This document shows, piece after piece, positions 1 to 8,699 of a stretch of 64,000 nt of DNA. Under the pieces are notes generated by a model. That model saw only the letters and a list, made by a program, of their open reading frames with translations. It was not told the DNA's origin and searched no databases. Made by a program: the position numbers and the translations under genes. Positions within the stretch are counted from its first letter, which is position 1. Each line of letters begins with the position of its first letter. This DNA comes from Isoetes taiwanensis (taxonomy: Eukaryota; Streptophyta; Lycopodiopsida; Isoetales; Isoetaceae): assembly GCA_021234155.1 (NCBI GenBank), contig JAJEKV010000005.1, forward strand, positions 5,458,952-5,522,951, written 5' to 3'.

Positions 1-800
1 TACAAATAATAATGACGAAGACCCGTCCATGAACTTCTTTCATTAAGTTTTTAAAACCAATCTACCCAAAAGTATCCCGCCAAATTTATCCCGCCTAAAC
101 GTAGTTAACCTAATCTTTCTTCTAATTCGAATTTTCCCGTCCGCCAGAGTTTCCATAGCGCCTGGGATTTCGAGAACTCAAATCAGCTTCTCAAGAATGG
201 CTACAGAATTCTGGTACTCATCTCATTCCAATAGCTTGAACATTAATTTCCAATAGTAGGTGTCTCAATAGCAATTTTCTCAATTAATCGAAGATGAATG
301 TTTCATGTTAACTACAAATCGAGAAAAGGAAAGTAGGATTATGCAAGATCGACTCCATCGATCCGATCAGAAACTTGTCATGGAATTCCTTTTCGGGGAT
401 AAGTATGTCCGAATTCTGATGATTAATCTAGCTGCGCTATAGATGAAGCTTTACCTCGCAGACACCCCGGTGGGGATACGGTTGGAGAAAGTGTTGGAAC
501 ATTTGTTGCATGGCCAAGAAACCGCTTAAAAAAGGTATGTAACATGTATTACATTGTAGAAATATAGAAGTAGACAAAATTTATTGTATTCATTGGAAAA
601 AGTTTACAATTGTATATAATCTGGATAAACCGGATAAATCGGACAAAATCACAGACTACTATTTCAAGCCCGGCCCATCGAGTAGGCGGGCTATCGATCT
701 CCCATTTCCATAGGCCGGGCATAGTGAACTGATCGGTAAAACCCCAAAGAAAAACACCGAGCTCTAGCTCCACCTCCCACTTTGCTCCACCTCCACCTCC
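1..800. other. No recognised gene; faint coding-like stretch
   Basis: I recognise no gene here. The plus strand from about 290 to 525 reads with few stops and contains a phrase like DQKLVMEFLFGDKYVRILM. It could be the remnant of a transposase or other protein gene, but it matches no family I know, and a stop interrupts it at about 437. The rest is AT-rich. On the minus strand, 549-1009 gives two overlapping frames with a glycine/glutamate-rich low-complexity stretch; I regard these as chance open frames over a purine/pyrimidine-biased tract (about 765-815). Confidence 0.3.
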
Positions 801-815
801 TCCCCTCCTCCCGCT

Positions 816-915
816 CCATTGGTTGAACCTCCAATGCATCGATAGCGCTGCTTGTAGTGGTTCCATTGGTTGAGCCATCTCCATTGCATCATTATACTGC
901 TTTGTGGTAGTGGTT
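816..915. repeat. Imperfect tandem duplication, about 50 bp x 2
   Basis: Two adjacent copies both begin CCATTGGTTGA and end TAGTGGTT (816-862 and 863-915). The second carries a few short insertions. No known element is recognised. It follows a CCTCC-rich pyrimidine tract. Confidence 0.7.
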
Positions 916-1319
916 CGTGTTGGGGCATCCGAGCATAGAGGCTAACCACTAAGAAACGCAGCCTCATTTTGAATCTCGAAATGACGGATCGAGATTCACT
1001 CTCGATCAATGCATGTACCGCATTCTCGGTGATTAGATAAGAGGGCCAGCCTCCGATGCGATTGCAAGGGCCCCGAGCCGAGATCTATCATTGCCCTGCG
1101 CTCTGCGCCATCATCATTACTTGATCCAAGTACTCCGGGGGTTGCAAGACCGGTGCTCCAGCCGACCGGTGCTCGGTTTGCGGTTCAACCGACCGGAGAT
1201 TGGAGCCAAACCGGAGTCGCCGTGATTTGCTGGCCCAAATGTAATTCAATGCATCTTCGTCCACCAACCGAAAGTGATTAATGTAACTTGGCATCTATCA
1301 ATAGGAAGTGAGCGAGTAT

Positions 1320-1490
1320 CGATTCACGCCTGGCGTGTTATATTTATTTATTTATATAAACTTAGAAACTAAGAGACATACGCGTTTTTAGCGTAAAAGT
1401 TGAAACTAGGGATAAAATTGTTTGCACGCCGCGTGTAAACCGCTATATAGGAAAAACTATACACGCTTTCGGCGTGGCGTGCAATTAGCG
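1320..1490. repeat. Cluster of GGCGTG/CACGCC inverted motifs
   Basis: Short inverted motifs recur: CACGCCTGGCGTG near 1325, CACGCCGCGTG near 1425 and CACGCTTTCGGCGTGGCGTG near 1462. A related motif, ACACGCTGGGCGT, lies near 2252, and ACACGCCAGGCGT near 8360. The last two sit in the paired LTR-like segments described below, so this cluster may belong to the same decayed LTR. No coding region is supported between about 920 and 2690 apart from short chance frames. Confidence 0.45.
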
Positions 1491-2170
1491 TGTAAATAAT
1501 TGCCCGGCCTTTATCTATTTACTTATCTATCTCATATGTTTTTTGTTCTCCTCTCTCTTGAGTGCACGAAGCGTGTATTCATGTTGAAGGCTAAGGTTAG
1601 CATAAAACACGCTTTTAGCATGTTTCAAATATTATCTTTTCGCGTGTTTCAAATATTATCTTTCGATTTTTCTAATGCTTTCTACTACACTTATTCATAA
1701 TAGAAACTTGCATGCAATAGCATGATTAATTCGAGGAAGAGAAACTCAAGAATTTACTGAAACAAAAGAAGCGGATGAAGTTTATAAAAACTATTACGGT
1801 TTTCATAAACATCATCTGCTTCCTCTACGCCGAAAGCAAATGCAAAAGCTTGTCTTCTTGGATTAAACCCGCCATTGAGATGCTAATTTAAAACTAAATG
1901 AAAACTAACCTTGAGTTAAGACCGGAAGGATTCAAGAACGGAGGACTATGCTTGTGGTTTTAATTAGGGCTTTTCGATTCGCGGACCTTAGTCCTGCACT
2001 TCTGGATGCTTCTGTAACTAAAAGGCGGAGTCTTTTAGTAAGTTAGGAATTGCGAAAACCAAACATCTAACATTCTTGAATATAAATCGCTCACCAAGAT
2101 TTCGGGAGGGCGATCAAAACACAGCCAGCCCGGCAACCGCAAATCGTATGAAGGAAGGAAGAAAATGTAG

Positions 2171-2277
2171 GAACTTTGAGAGCGTGAAATGGATTTATAT
2201 AGGCATAATTAGAAATAAGTTAAGCGTGAATAATTGATTGCTTGAATTAACACGCTGGGCGTCATCGGTCTTCCCGC
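2171..2277 (-). promoter_or_regulatory. LTR-like promoter segment, copy 1 (TATA box on minus strand)
   Basis: This segment is recognisably similar to 8291-8386. Both contain a minus-strand TATA box (CTATATAAA; here 2191-2202), then ATTAGAAAT, GCGTGAA, an ATTG-rich stretch, the ACACGC..GGCGT motif and CCCGCC, in the same order and orientation. Their placement on either side of the minus-strand Ty3/gypsy body fits divergent copies of the U3/R promoter part of its two LTRs. Exact LTR ends could not be fixed because the copies diverge strongly outside this block. Confidence 0.45.
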
Positions 2278-2955
2278 CGGACATGACATGTATATGGTAT
2301 ATATGGAGAATATTGCATTTCATGCAATAAATTCTCCATGACATTTTATTCCATTTATTGCATTCGAAAAATAGACTTTATAAATTTTATATAGGCTAAA
2401 TTAAAAATGACTTTAAAGGCAAAATTATCAAGGCTAAAAATGACTTGTAAGGTTGGGGAATTGTTTTAGGTCGTATAGGAAAATTTCCTATGGTTCTTGT
2501 GATGAATCGAGATTTCTCATGTGGTTGATTTATAGTGTTCCCTAGACTTTGTTGAGACAAAATTTGCGATACAAAATTTTAAAGAAAACAATGACAGAAT
2601 GACAGAGACAAAATAATTGGAGAAAATGGTTGGATTTAATTCAAATAATTTTATGTACGTAAAAAGCTGCTCAAGAACACTTGTTTGAAGAAAATTTTAT
2701 ATGAAAACCGTTTGATTTCATTCATAAAAGTTATATGTACAGCCGAGGTAAGCCCGAAGGCTTGTGGCAGTGCCCGAAGGCTTTTTCACAAAATTACATG
2801 AAAATATGCCCGGAGGTGTCCAAAGCTTCGTAAGCAACCAAAAAAGGGGCCACCCGGGATCTGCATCATTGATCTTCCACGTCTGCAACAAAGAAGAAAG
2901 AAAGGTGTTAGAAAAGAAAGAAAGGTGAAAAAAAAATAAAAGCAGACATGCAAAC

Positions 2956-3127
2956 TGAAATATGCATTGGACGTGGCCTTTTTCCATTTTAGTGGTATCA
3001 GAGCAACAAGTTTCGATGGCCGGTTCCCCTGCACGTCCTTTGGCCTTTAAAGGCCCGTGTCCCTCTTTAGCCAAAAGGCCATCTAAATATGCCATGTCCA
3101 AAAAGGCCACGTCCAATGCATATTTCA
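2956..3127. repeat. 172-bp segment with perfect 28-bp terminal inverted repeats, containing a primer-binding site
   Basis: The ends (2956-2983 and 3100-3127) are perfect reverse complements of each other, beginning TGAAATATGCATTGGACGTG. Inside, on the plus strand, lie the tRNA-Met primer site TGGTATCAGAGC (2993-3004) and the first bases of the Ty3/gypsy gag leader, which also occur in the opposite orientation at 7709-7785. The other half (3051-3127) is an exact 77-bp inverted copy of 7790-7866. The segment abuts the 3' end of the minus-strand Ty3 element. It looks like an inverted duplication of the element's own 5' leader at its 3' end, not an independent transposon. Confidence 0.75.
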
Positions 3128-3164
3128 TTCCTCCTCTTGACAGCGGTCCTCTCAAGGCAAAAGG

Positions 3165-3440
3165 GCCTTTAATTTCCTTTAGCCATCTTAGCATAATCTT
3201 TCCTTGGCCCTCTCTTAGGCCGGCTAGTAGTAGCCTGTTCTTGGACATCTTGTTGTCCCTCAGCTTCCTTTGCCTTCCGATCTTTATATTCTCTAAGAAT
3301 ATCCTGATAAGCTTCTAAAACATTGCCACGCACCCATGAAGCGTCCTCCAAAGGTTTGTGGCGAACTTAACCAAATATTGTCTTGAACCACTAGTGGATT
3401 TATCCGCCAAAATTGTTTCGGCTCTAGAACTTGGAATCAT
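3165..3440 (-). pseudogene. Chromodomain-like C-terminus of Ty3 integrase
   Basis: The minus strand encodes ILADKSTSGSRQYLVKF and then, one frame over, RHKPLEDASWVRGNVLEAYQ. This matches the YLVKW..PxxxATWE pattern of the chromodomain-like module that follows integrase in plant chromoviruses and is thought to guide insertion through chromatin contacts. A single-base indel between LVKF and RHKP breaks the frame near 3360. The frame from 3351 to 3169 then continues as a basic tail (RPKRGPRKDYAKMAKGN) to its stop. A purine-rich stretch follows at about 3128-3150, which would be the polypurine tract. Confidence 0.75.
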
Positions 3441-3551
3441 CAATCAATTACGGCTCGATTAACCTCCCAAGTTGAGGTAACTCCTTACCATGATAAGCCT
3501 TTAGGAATGAAACATTCACTACATCATGCATTTTCCAACCTTGAGGCAATC

Positions 3552-4675
3552 TTAATTGATATGCATTCTCATTGACCACTTTAATAACTTGAAATGGTCC
3601 ATGGAAGCGGAGTAACTTAAGATCCTTCTTGGCGGCGCATCTTTCTTAAAGTGGCCTTTATGGATCCTCATCCATACCCAATCTCCTTCCTTAAAACCAT
3701 TGGTTGCGCAACTTAGATGATTTATTTGCAAAAGATGCTTGAGCATCTCGAATCTGACTTGAAGCAAGTCTATGAGATCCTTATGCTCAATAACCAAATC
3801 ATCAGCAGGAACATCCTCACACACTCGAAAGAGTGGCTCCCGCACAGGCTGACCATAGGCCGCCTGAAAAGGGGTCATCTTTATGGTAGACTGATAGGTA
3901 TTATTATACACAAATTCAGCAATAGGCAAATACTCTTCCCAATGACCTTGATGTTCATTGACAAACCCCCTTAAGATGGAACAAATAACTTTATTTACCA
4001 CCTCGGATTGTCCATCGGTTTAAGGTGAAACGCAGAAGAGAGAACCTTAACTCTGTCCCCAATTGCATAAACAATGCCTTCGGGAATTTTACTAGTAAAC
4101 TTTGTATCACGATCAGATATAATAATCTTTGGCAACCCATGTAGCCTAAATATCTCTTTGATAAAGAGCGTAGCCGCACTATAAGCCGTCAACTTATCCG
4201 AACAAGGAATAAAATGAGTGTGCTTAGTTAAACAATCAACAATTGTCCAAATGACAGTGTTCTTGCAAGAACTGGGAGGAAGACCAACAATAAAATCCAT
4301 AGTGATCTGTTCCCACTTTGCCTCAGGAATAGGTAAGGATAAAGGAACACCATGAGGTTTCTTGTTCGCTTTCTTTATCCGTTGACAAGTAACACAATGT
4401 CGAATATGAACCAAAACATCTCTCCTCAATCCAGGCCAAATAAAGTATGGTTCAAGCTTTGCCAAAGTTGCCCCCACGCCACGATGACCCGCAGTAGGTG
4501 CATCATGAACTTCTTTAAGAATAAGTGACCGAAAGTTCCGCACAATGCATAGCTTTGGACCTTTATACAAGAACCCATTAACGATCTTATATCCATATGC
4601 ATTGCCACTTTGAGCTAACAACCAAATATTCTTATAATCAGGGTCAGTGGCATACAATGGTTTCATTTCCTCCAA
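3552..4675 (-). pseudogene. Ty3/gypsy integrase, frameshifted
   Basis: The frame at 4675-3995 starts inside RNase H/integrase. It carries the HHCC zinc module (HDAPTAGHRG followed by HCVTCQRI), the first catalytic aspartate (ITMDFIVGLPP) and the second (IISDRDTKFTS). A frameshift follows; the third catalytic residue is present in another frame as DGQSEVVNKV near 4005. The frame at 4001-3552 continues with the conserved block EYLPIAEFVYNNTYQSTIKM and PFQAAYG, then the end of the core. Integrase would join the reverse-transcribed DNA to the chromosome in the nucleus. All three catalytic residues survive, but at least two frame breaks make this a pseudogene. Confidence 0.9.
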
Positions 4676-4739
4676 ATGGTTGGATTGTGCTATAGAAAGA
4701 GAACAAACGCATAACGTCTACTTAAAGCATCAGCTACAA

Positions 4740-5300
4740 CATTCTCTTTACCGGACGATAATCCAATTGAGAAATCATATTGCTGCATAAAAGCAACCCA
4801 TTTCAATTGCCTTTCGATAATGTTTTATGTGAAACAATGTGCCTAATGCTTTGGTGGTCATCAAAATATGAACTGTGACCCTATAAGATAGTGTCGCCAC
4901 ACTTTCAAAAGCATGAATGACAGCCAGAAATTCCTTATCATAAACACCGTATCTACTTTCTCATATCGAAAACTTCCGACTTTCATAAGCAATAGGATGA
5001 CCATCCTCAGCATCAAAACCGCGCCCAAAGCCATACCACTTGCATCAACACATAACAAGAAAGGTAGACCAAACTTTGGCAAAAGCCAGAGGGAGGATTA
5101 ACCATGGCATCCTTTAAAACTTGGAAAGCAAACCGATGATTATGATTCCATTGGAAAGGAACATCTTTTCGTAGCAACAAATATAAATTTGAAGCTAAAC
5201 GAGCAAAATTGTACAAACTTCCTATAATAACGCATAAACCCGAAAAGGAACGCAAATCGCGACAAGCGGAAGTAAGGTCTTGGCCAATCCACAATTGCTT
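4740..5300 (-). pseudogene. Ty3/gypsy RNase H and connection region
   Basis: The minus frame 5294-5013 reads the end of the RT thumb and connection (QDLTSACRDLRSFSGLCV, then NFARLASNLYLLLRKDVPFQW). The overlapping frame 5082-4861 reads the start of RNase H, FLLCVDASGMALGAVLM, with the first catalytic aspartate in CVDAS, and later SFMLLKVWRHYLIGSQF. RNase H removes the RNA strand during reverse transcription. Several one-base shifts break the domain. The junction to integrase (about 4680-4860) is too decayed to read as one frame. Confidence 0.85.
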
Positions 5301-6194
5301 GTACCTTCTTGGGGATCAACTTTAAGACCCTCGGCAGAAAACAATATGACCCAAATATTCAATTTCCGATTGGAAAAGATACTTTTCTTAGGATTAAGAG
5401 TAATAGACTCCCTCTCCCTCAACCGACGGAAAACCTCCTCATAAATGCAAGTAATGGTCTTCCTCGGACTTACTAAAAACTAATATGTCATCAAAGAACA
5501 CGACAACATAAACGCCATGCACATCTTCAAATATTCGCCCCATTAGCCTCGCAAAAGAAGCTGGCGCATTTGTAAGTCCAAATGGCATGACCAAAAACTC
5601 ATAATGTCCAAAGGTTGTCCTAAACGCAGTCTTATGAACATCTTCAGGTGCAACCTTAAGTTGCCAATACCCTGACTTAAGATCAAGACGGCTAAAAACT
5701 GTGGCACCTTGGAGTTGATCAAACAAATCATCCGCCCTTGGTATAGGAAACCGATTCTTAATGGTTATCTTATTCAAAGCGCGATAATCTATACACATGC
5801 GCCAGAAATTATCTTTTTTCTTAACCAACAAGACAGGAGCACCAAAAGGTGAAGAACTATGGCGGATCAATCCAGCTTGAAGCAACTCATCAAGCTGGCG
5901 CCTAATCTCAACTTGTTGGCCATGCATTCTCCGATAAGGAGCTTGATTAGGAGGTTCTTTCCCAGGAAGAAGATCAATCCTGTGGTCCTCCAAACGCTGG
6001 GGTGGCAAAGTTTGTGGAATTTCATTGGAAAAGACATCATCAAAATAATGCAAAAAAGATTGTTTGGCCAGCTTATTTAATGGGGATACATCTATCTTAG
6101 AACATAAAACCACCAAATACACAAAATGAGTTTTCATTGCCAAACGTTTAAAGCTGCACAAATGTAAACTCGGGAATAGGGAAAACAATATCAT
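5222..6194 (-). pseudogene. Ty3/gypsy reverse transcriptase
   Basis: The minus frame 6194-5439 (251 residues) covers most of the RT. It shows [73 protein letters not shown], and the active site [11 protein letters not shown] (FFDD, a common Ty3 form). The palm continues in another frame at 5422-5222 with LNPKKSIFS and FSAEGLKVDP. RT copies element RNA into DNA inside the virus-like particle. This is the best preserved part of the element, but it is truncated by a frameshift near 5435. Confidence 0.95.
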
Positions 6195-6570
6195 CCTTCA
6201 CAAACTTGAAGGTCTTTTACCCCTTCCAAGGATAATATAACAATACCGCTTTCCAATCTATAAGAGGATTAATAGCCTTATGCCATGGCATCACCGAGAA
6301 TAATATCCATACCTCCAAAGTCGGAAACCATGAAAGAACGTTTACGGATATATCCCTGCAATTGAAATTCAACATCCTTGACCATAAATGAAGAAGGCGG
6401 AGGGGCAACATTCAAGAAAGTAGAAGATAATTCTACATCACTTGATAAAGGAATAGAAGTTAATTTTAGTTCTTTCACCAAGCGGCAGAAATAAAATCAA
6501 ACTCAACTGCCGGATCCGAATAAGACATGTACTTTTTTGATCTTGAATAGTAGCCCAAAATCGTAAGAGA
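6195..6570 (-). pseudogene. Ty3/gypsy protease region
   Basis: The minus strand around 6481-6278 reads VEFQLQGYIRKRSFMVSDFG and GMDIILGDAMA. Another frame gives INPLIDWK. This block (FMVxDFGGMDIILG.xWLxxxNPxIDW) sits between the retropepsin active site and RT in plant chromoviruses. The active-site D-S/T-G should lie near 6520; there I read only a degraded DPAVEFDFISAAW. The protease would cut the polyprotein; this copy is broken. Confidence 0.7.
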
Positions 6571-6579
6571 CTACTATTC

Positions 6580-7725
6580 TCAACGAGGAATCCACATCCC
6601 ATTTTTCCTGACCGTAGCCACCTTCTTCCCCTTTTTCCATCTCCAAAGCAACGAAGCTACTTTCTTACTTTTATCCTCTTTCTTAGTCCCAGACTTAAGA
6701 GTAGGTGTAACTTCCTTATGTTCCCCTTTCTTCTTTTCCAAGTAAGTAGGGCATTCATAAAACTTATGATCAGTTGAATAACAAACAAAACACTTATTTT
6801 CCCCGCGATAAGCCGCGTCTTGCACGCTTTGATCTGATTCCTTTGGCTCTTTGGCCCCAACAGGTTCCGTTATTCCAACGTCTGTGTGTGGCCGTTTGAA
6901 TGGCCCAGACCCTGGAGCAGATCCCATTGATTTATCACGAAAATCACTAGCCTCTTTCATAGAAACTTTGAGGCCACGTTGAGCATTAATGGCTTCAGTA
7001 AGGGCCAAACCTTCCTCCTCTACTTTCTCTGCCATCTTACAGAGCTCACCAAAAGAAAGATTGGCAACTTGCGGGTCGAGCTTTGCCCTGCACTAACGAT
7101 GAACCCCACCCATGAGTTTTTCGGACTTCTCGATCATTTTTACTAAAATTTGAAGTCCTTTCTTTAAAACTTCGTCGCGGCAAAACTCTAACAGTTTCCG
7201 TGTTTTGTTGGGTCAACTTATTCCATTCAGCGATAAGATCTCGCTCCCAATTATGACCCAAAAAACGATTTTTGATTTGCTTTTCAAATTCCGCAAAGGT
7301 AATAATAGGTTGATCGACCGGTCGGTTCTTCTAGATATCCAGACCACCGGTCCTTTGCAACCCCATCCGGATGGCCTTGACGGCAAAAATATAACTGAGT
7401 GTCTTCGTCATCCTTAGTCTTAGCAAAATATGAATTCAAATCCCGGAGCCACGCGAAAAGTTCATCCGCATCATTAGTGGCAGCGGAATACTTTTGAATT
7501 CAATTTTGGCGTTAACCCCCGTTTGATGCCACTACGTGGGCGCCTCTGCAGCTTTTGCAAGCTGCGCCTACCGCCATGAGAATCCAGTTCTTGCAGACTC
7601 GCTAATTCGAGCCTCGGCGGTAGCTGCAGTTTTTCTCTCATGGCGAATTATCATGCTCTAACTCAAAAAAGTTTTCCTTGAGCTCTTCATCTTCCAAGTT
7701 AACATTGGCAGGGGAACCGGCCATC
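6580..7725 (-). pseudogene. Ty3/gypsy gag with CCHC zinc knuckle
   Basis: The start codon near 7720 opens MAGSPANVNLEDEELKENFF just after the primer site. Further on, broken frames read DADELFAWLRDLNSYFAKTK (about 7480), ITFAEFEKQIKNRFLGHNWE (about 7300) and the region before the knuckle. The frame 7035-6580 carries CFVCYSTDHKFYEC, a perfect CX2CX4HX4C nucleic-acid-binding knuckle, near 6790. Gag forms the particle shell and packages the RNA. Several stops and frameshifts lie between 7000 and 7700. Confidence 0.85.
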
Positions 7726-7735
7726 GAAACTTGTT

Positions 7736-7747
7736 GCTCTGATACCA
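7736..7747 (-). other. Primer-binding site, tRNA-Met(i)
   Basis: The minus strand reads TGGTATCAGAGC, the standard plant initiator-tRNA-Met complement, 15-20 bases ahead of the gag start codon. It fixes the strand and 5' end of the Ty3 body. Confidence 0.9.
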
Positions 7748-7756
7748 CTAAAATGG

Positions 7757-7866
7757 AAAAAGGCCATGTCCAATGCATATTTTATTTAATGAAATATGCA
7801 TTGGACGTGGCCTTTTTGGACATGGCATATTTAGATGGCCTTTTGGCTAAAGAGGGACACGGGCCT
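7757..7866. repeat. Fold-back at the 5' leader of the Ty3 element
   Basis: AAAAAGGCCATGTCCAATGC (from about 7759) is mirrored about ten bases later by the inverse arm beginning TGAAATATGCATTGGACGTG at 7790. The right arm and its continuation (7790-7866) are identical, inverted, to 3051-3127 at the other end of the element. A true 5' LTR would be expected here, so this junction is rearranged. Confidence 0.7.
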
Positions 7867-8250
7867 CACAAACCTGGCTCATCTCTCAACCATTCTAAAA
7901 ACTGGTCGAATTGTCGACCTTCCTCCTCATCTTCTTCCTCCGCCTCCTCCTCCTCTTCCTCCTCCTCCTCTTCAGAGATTTCATTATACATTTTCGGGGT
8001 CAAGCCAACCACAGGCGGGCGGTCGTGTGCTCTTGAGAGGACATCTCCTCCTCTTCATCAGAGGAGGAATCAGAGGAGCTCAACTCCTCTTCCATGTCCA
8101 ATTCCTCCTCTTCCTCCTCTTCATCAGAGGAGGAATCGAGGAAAGAATGGGCAAGAAAAATCTATGGGGGGAGGGAGAGGGGTTCTTCAACCCGCGTCTC
8201 TTTGGCGAGACCTCGGGTTCTTAAGTGGAAGTTCGAAATTTGGCAACTTC
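7867..8250 (-). other. Acidic low-complexity coding-like stretch (GAG/GAA-rich)
   Basis: On the minus strand one frame gives a long run of glutamates, then GRQFDQFLEWLRDEPGL and a stop near 7868. An upstream frame begins MEEELSSSDSSSDEEEE. Two copies of CTCCTCTTCATCAGAGGAGG (near 8046 and 8117) are self-complementary. It lies just downstream of the minus-strand TATA box at about 8309-8317, so it may be leader or an extra small reading frame of the Ty3 element. I cannot assign it to a known protein family. Confidence 0.4.
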
Positions 8251-8290
8251 ATGGCCGGCGAAAAAAAAAAAAATGGACCCAGAATGGAGG

Positions 8291-8386
8291 TCTTGAGGCG
8301 TGAACCGGTTTATATAGGGTTAATTAGAAATTAGCGTGAAAAATTTATTGCCTCAAATAACACGCCAGGCGTACGAAATTCCCGCC
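8291..8386 (-). promoter_or_regulatory. LTR-like promoter segment, copy 2
   Basis: This is the partner of 2171-2277: minus-strand TATA box at about 8309-8317, then ATTAGAAAT, GCGTGAA and the ACACGCCAGGCGT motif. It is probably the 5' LTR promoter of the Ty3 element. Between 8390 and 8690 I see only AT-rich sequence. Confidence 0.45.
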
Positions 8387-8699
8387 AGCTATATCATCTA
8401 GGGTATATTATTATGGATAATAAATTCTCACGTCCATCAGCTATATGTGTTTTTTAAGTAATCATATATCCAAATTTTCGATAATTAAAATTAGGATAAT
8501 ATCATTTCCTTGTTGTTGCCACGAAAATTCTTGTTTTAAATGATTTCGTTTACGCCCATTGTTATTATTATATTAAACCTATTTCCAAGGAATTTCTTGC
8601 TTTTAAAAAATTTGATTTACCTCTACATATTCCATAAATGTAATGTACTTTTTTATCTTATGGTGTAATAATTTTTTTCCTACTCATTGACTAAAAAAG

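Larger units (their letters stand above)
3128..7750 (-). mobile_element. Degenerate Ty3/gypsy (chromovirus-type) retrotransposon body
   Basis: Reading the minus strand from 7750 downward gives the order: primer site, gag with a CCHC knuckle, protease region, reverse transcriptase, RNase H, integrase and a chromodomain-like tail. This is the Ty3/gypsy order (integrase last). Many frameshifts and stops break every domain, so the copy cannot make a polyprotein. Both LTRs are poorly preserved: promoter-like blocks at 2171-2277 and 8291-8386 are their most likely remains. The element is flanked by inverted pieces of its own leader. Confidence 0.95.

Noticed and set aside
2718-3248. 176-residue minus-strand frame
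   Set aside because: It crosses the inverted-repeat segment and LTR-like sequence; the protein is a read-through of non-coding repeat sequence.
7678-8334. 218-residue plus-strand serine-rich frame
   Set aside because: Complement of a GAG/GAA-rich tract; the serine runs are a by-product of low complexity.
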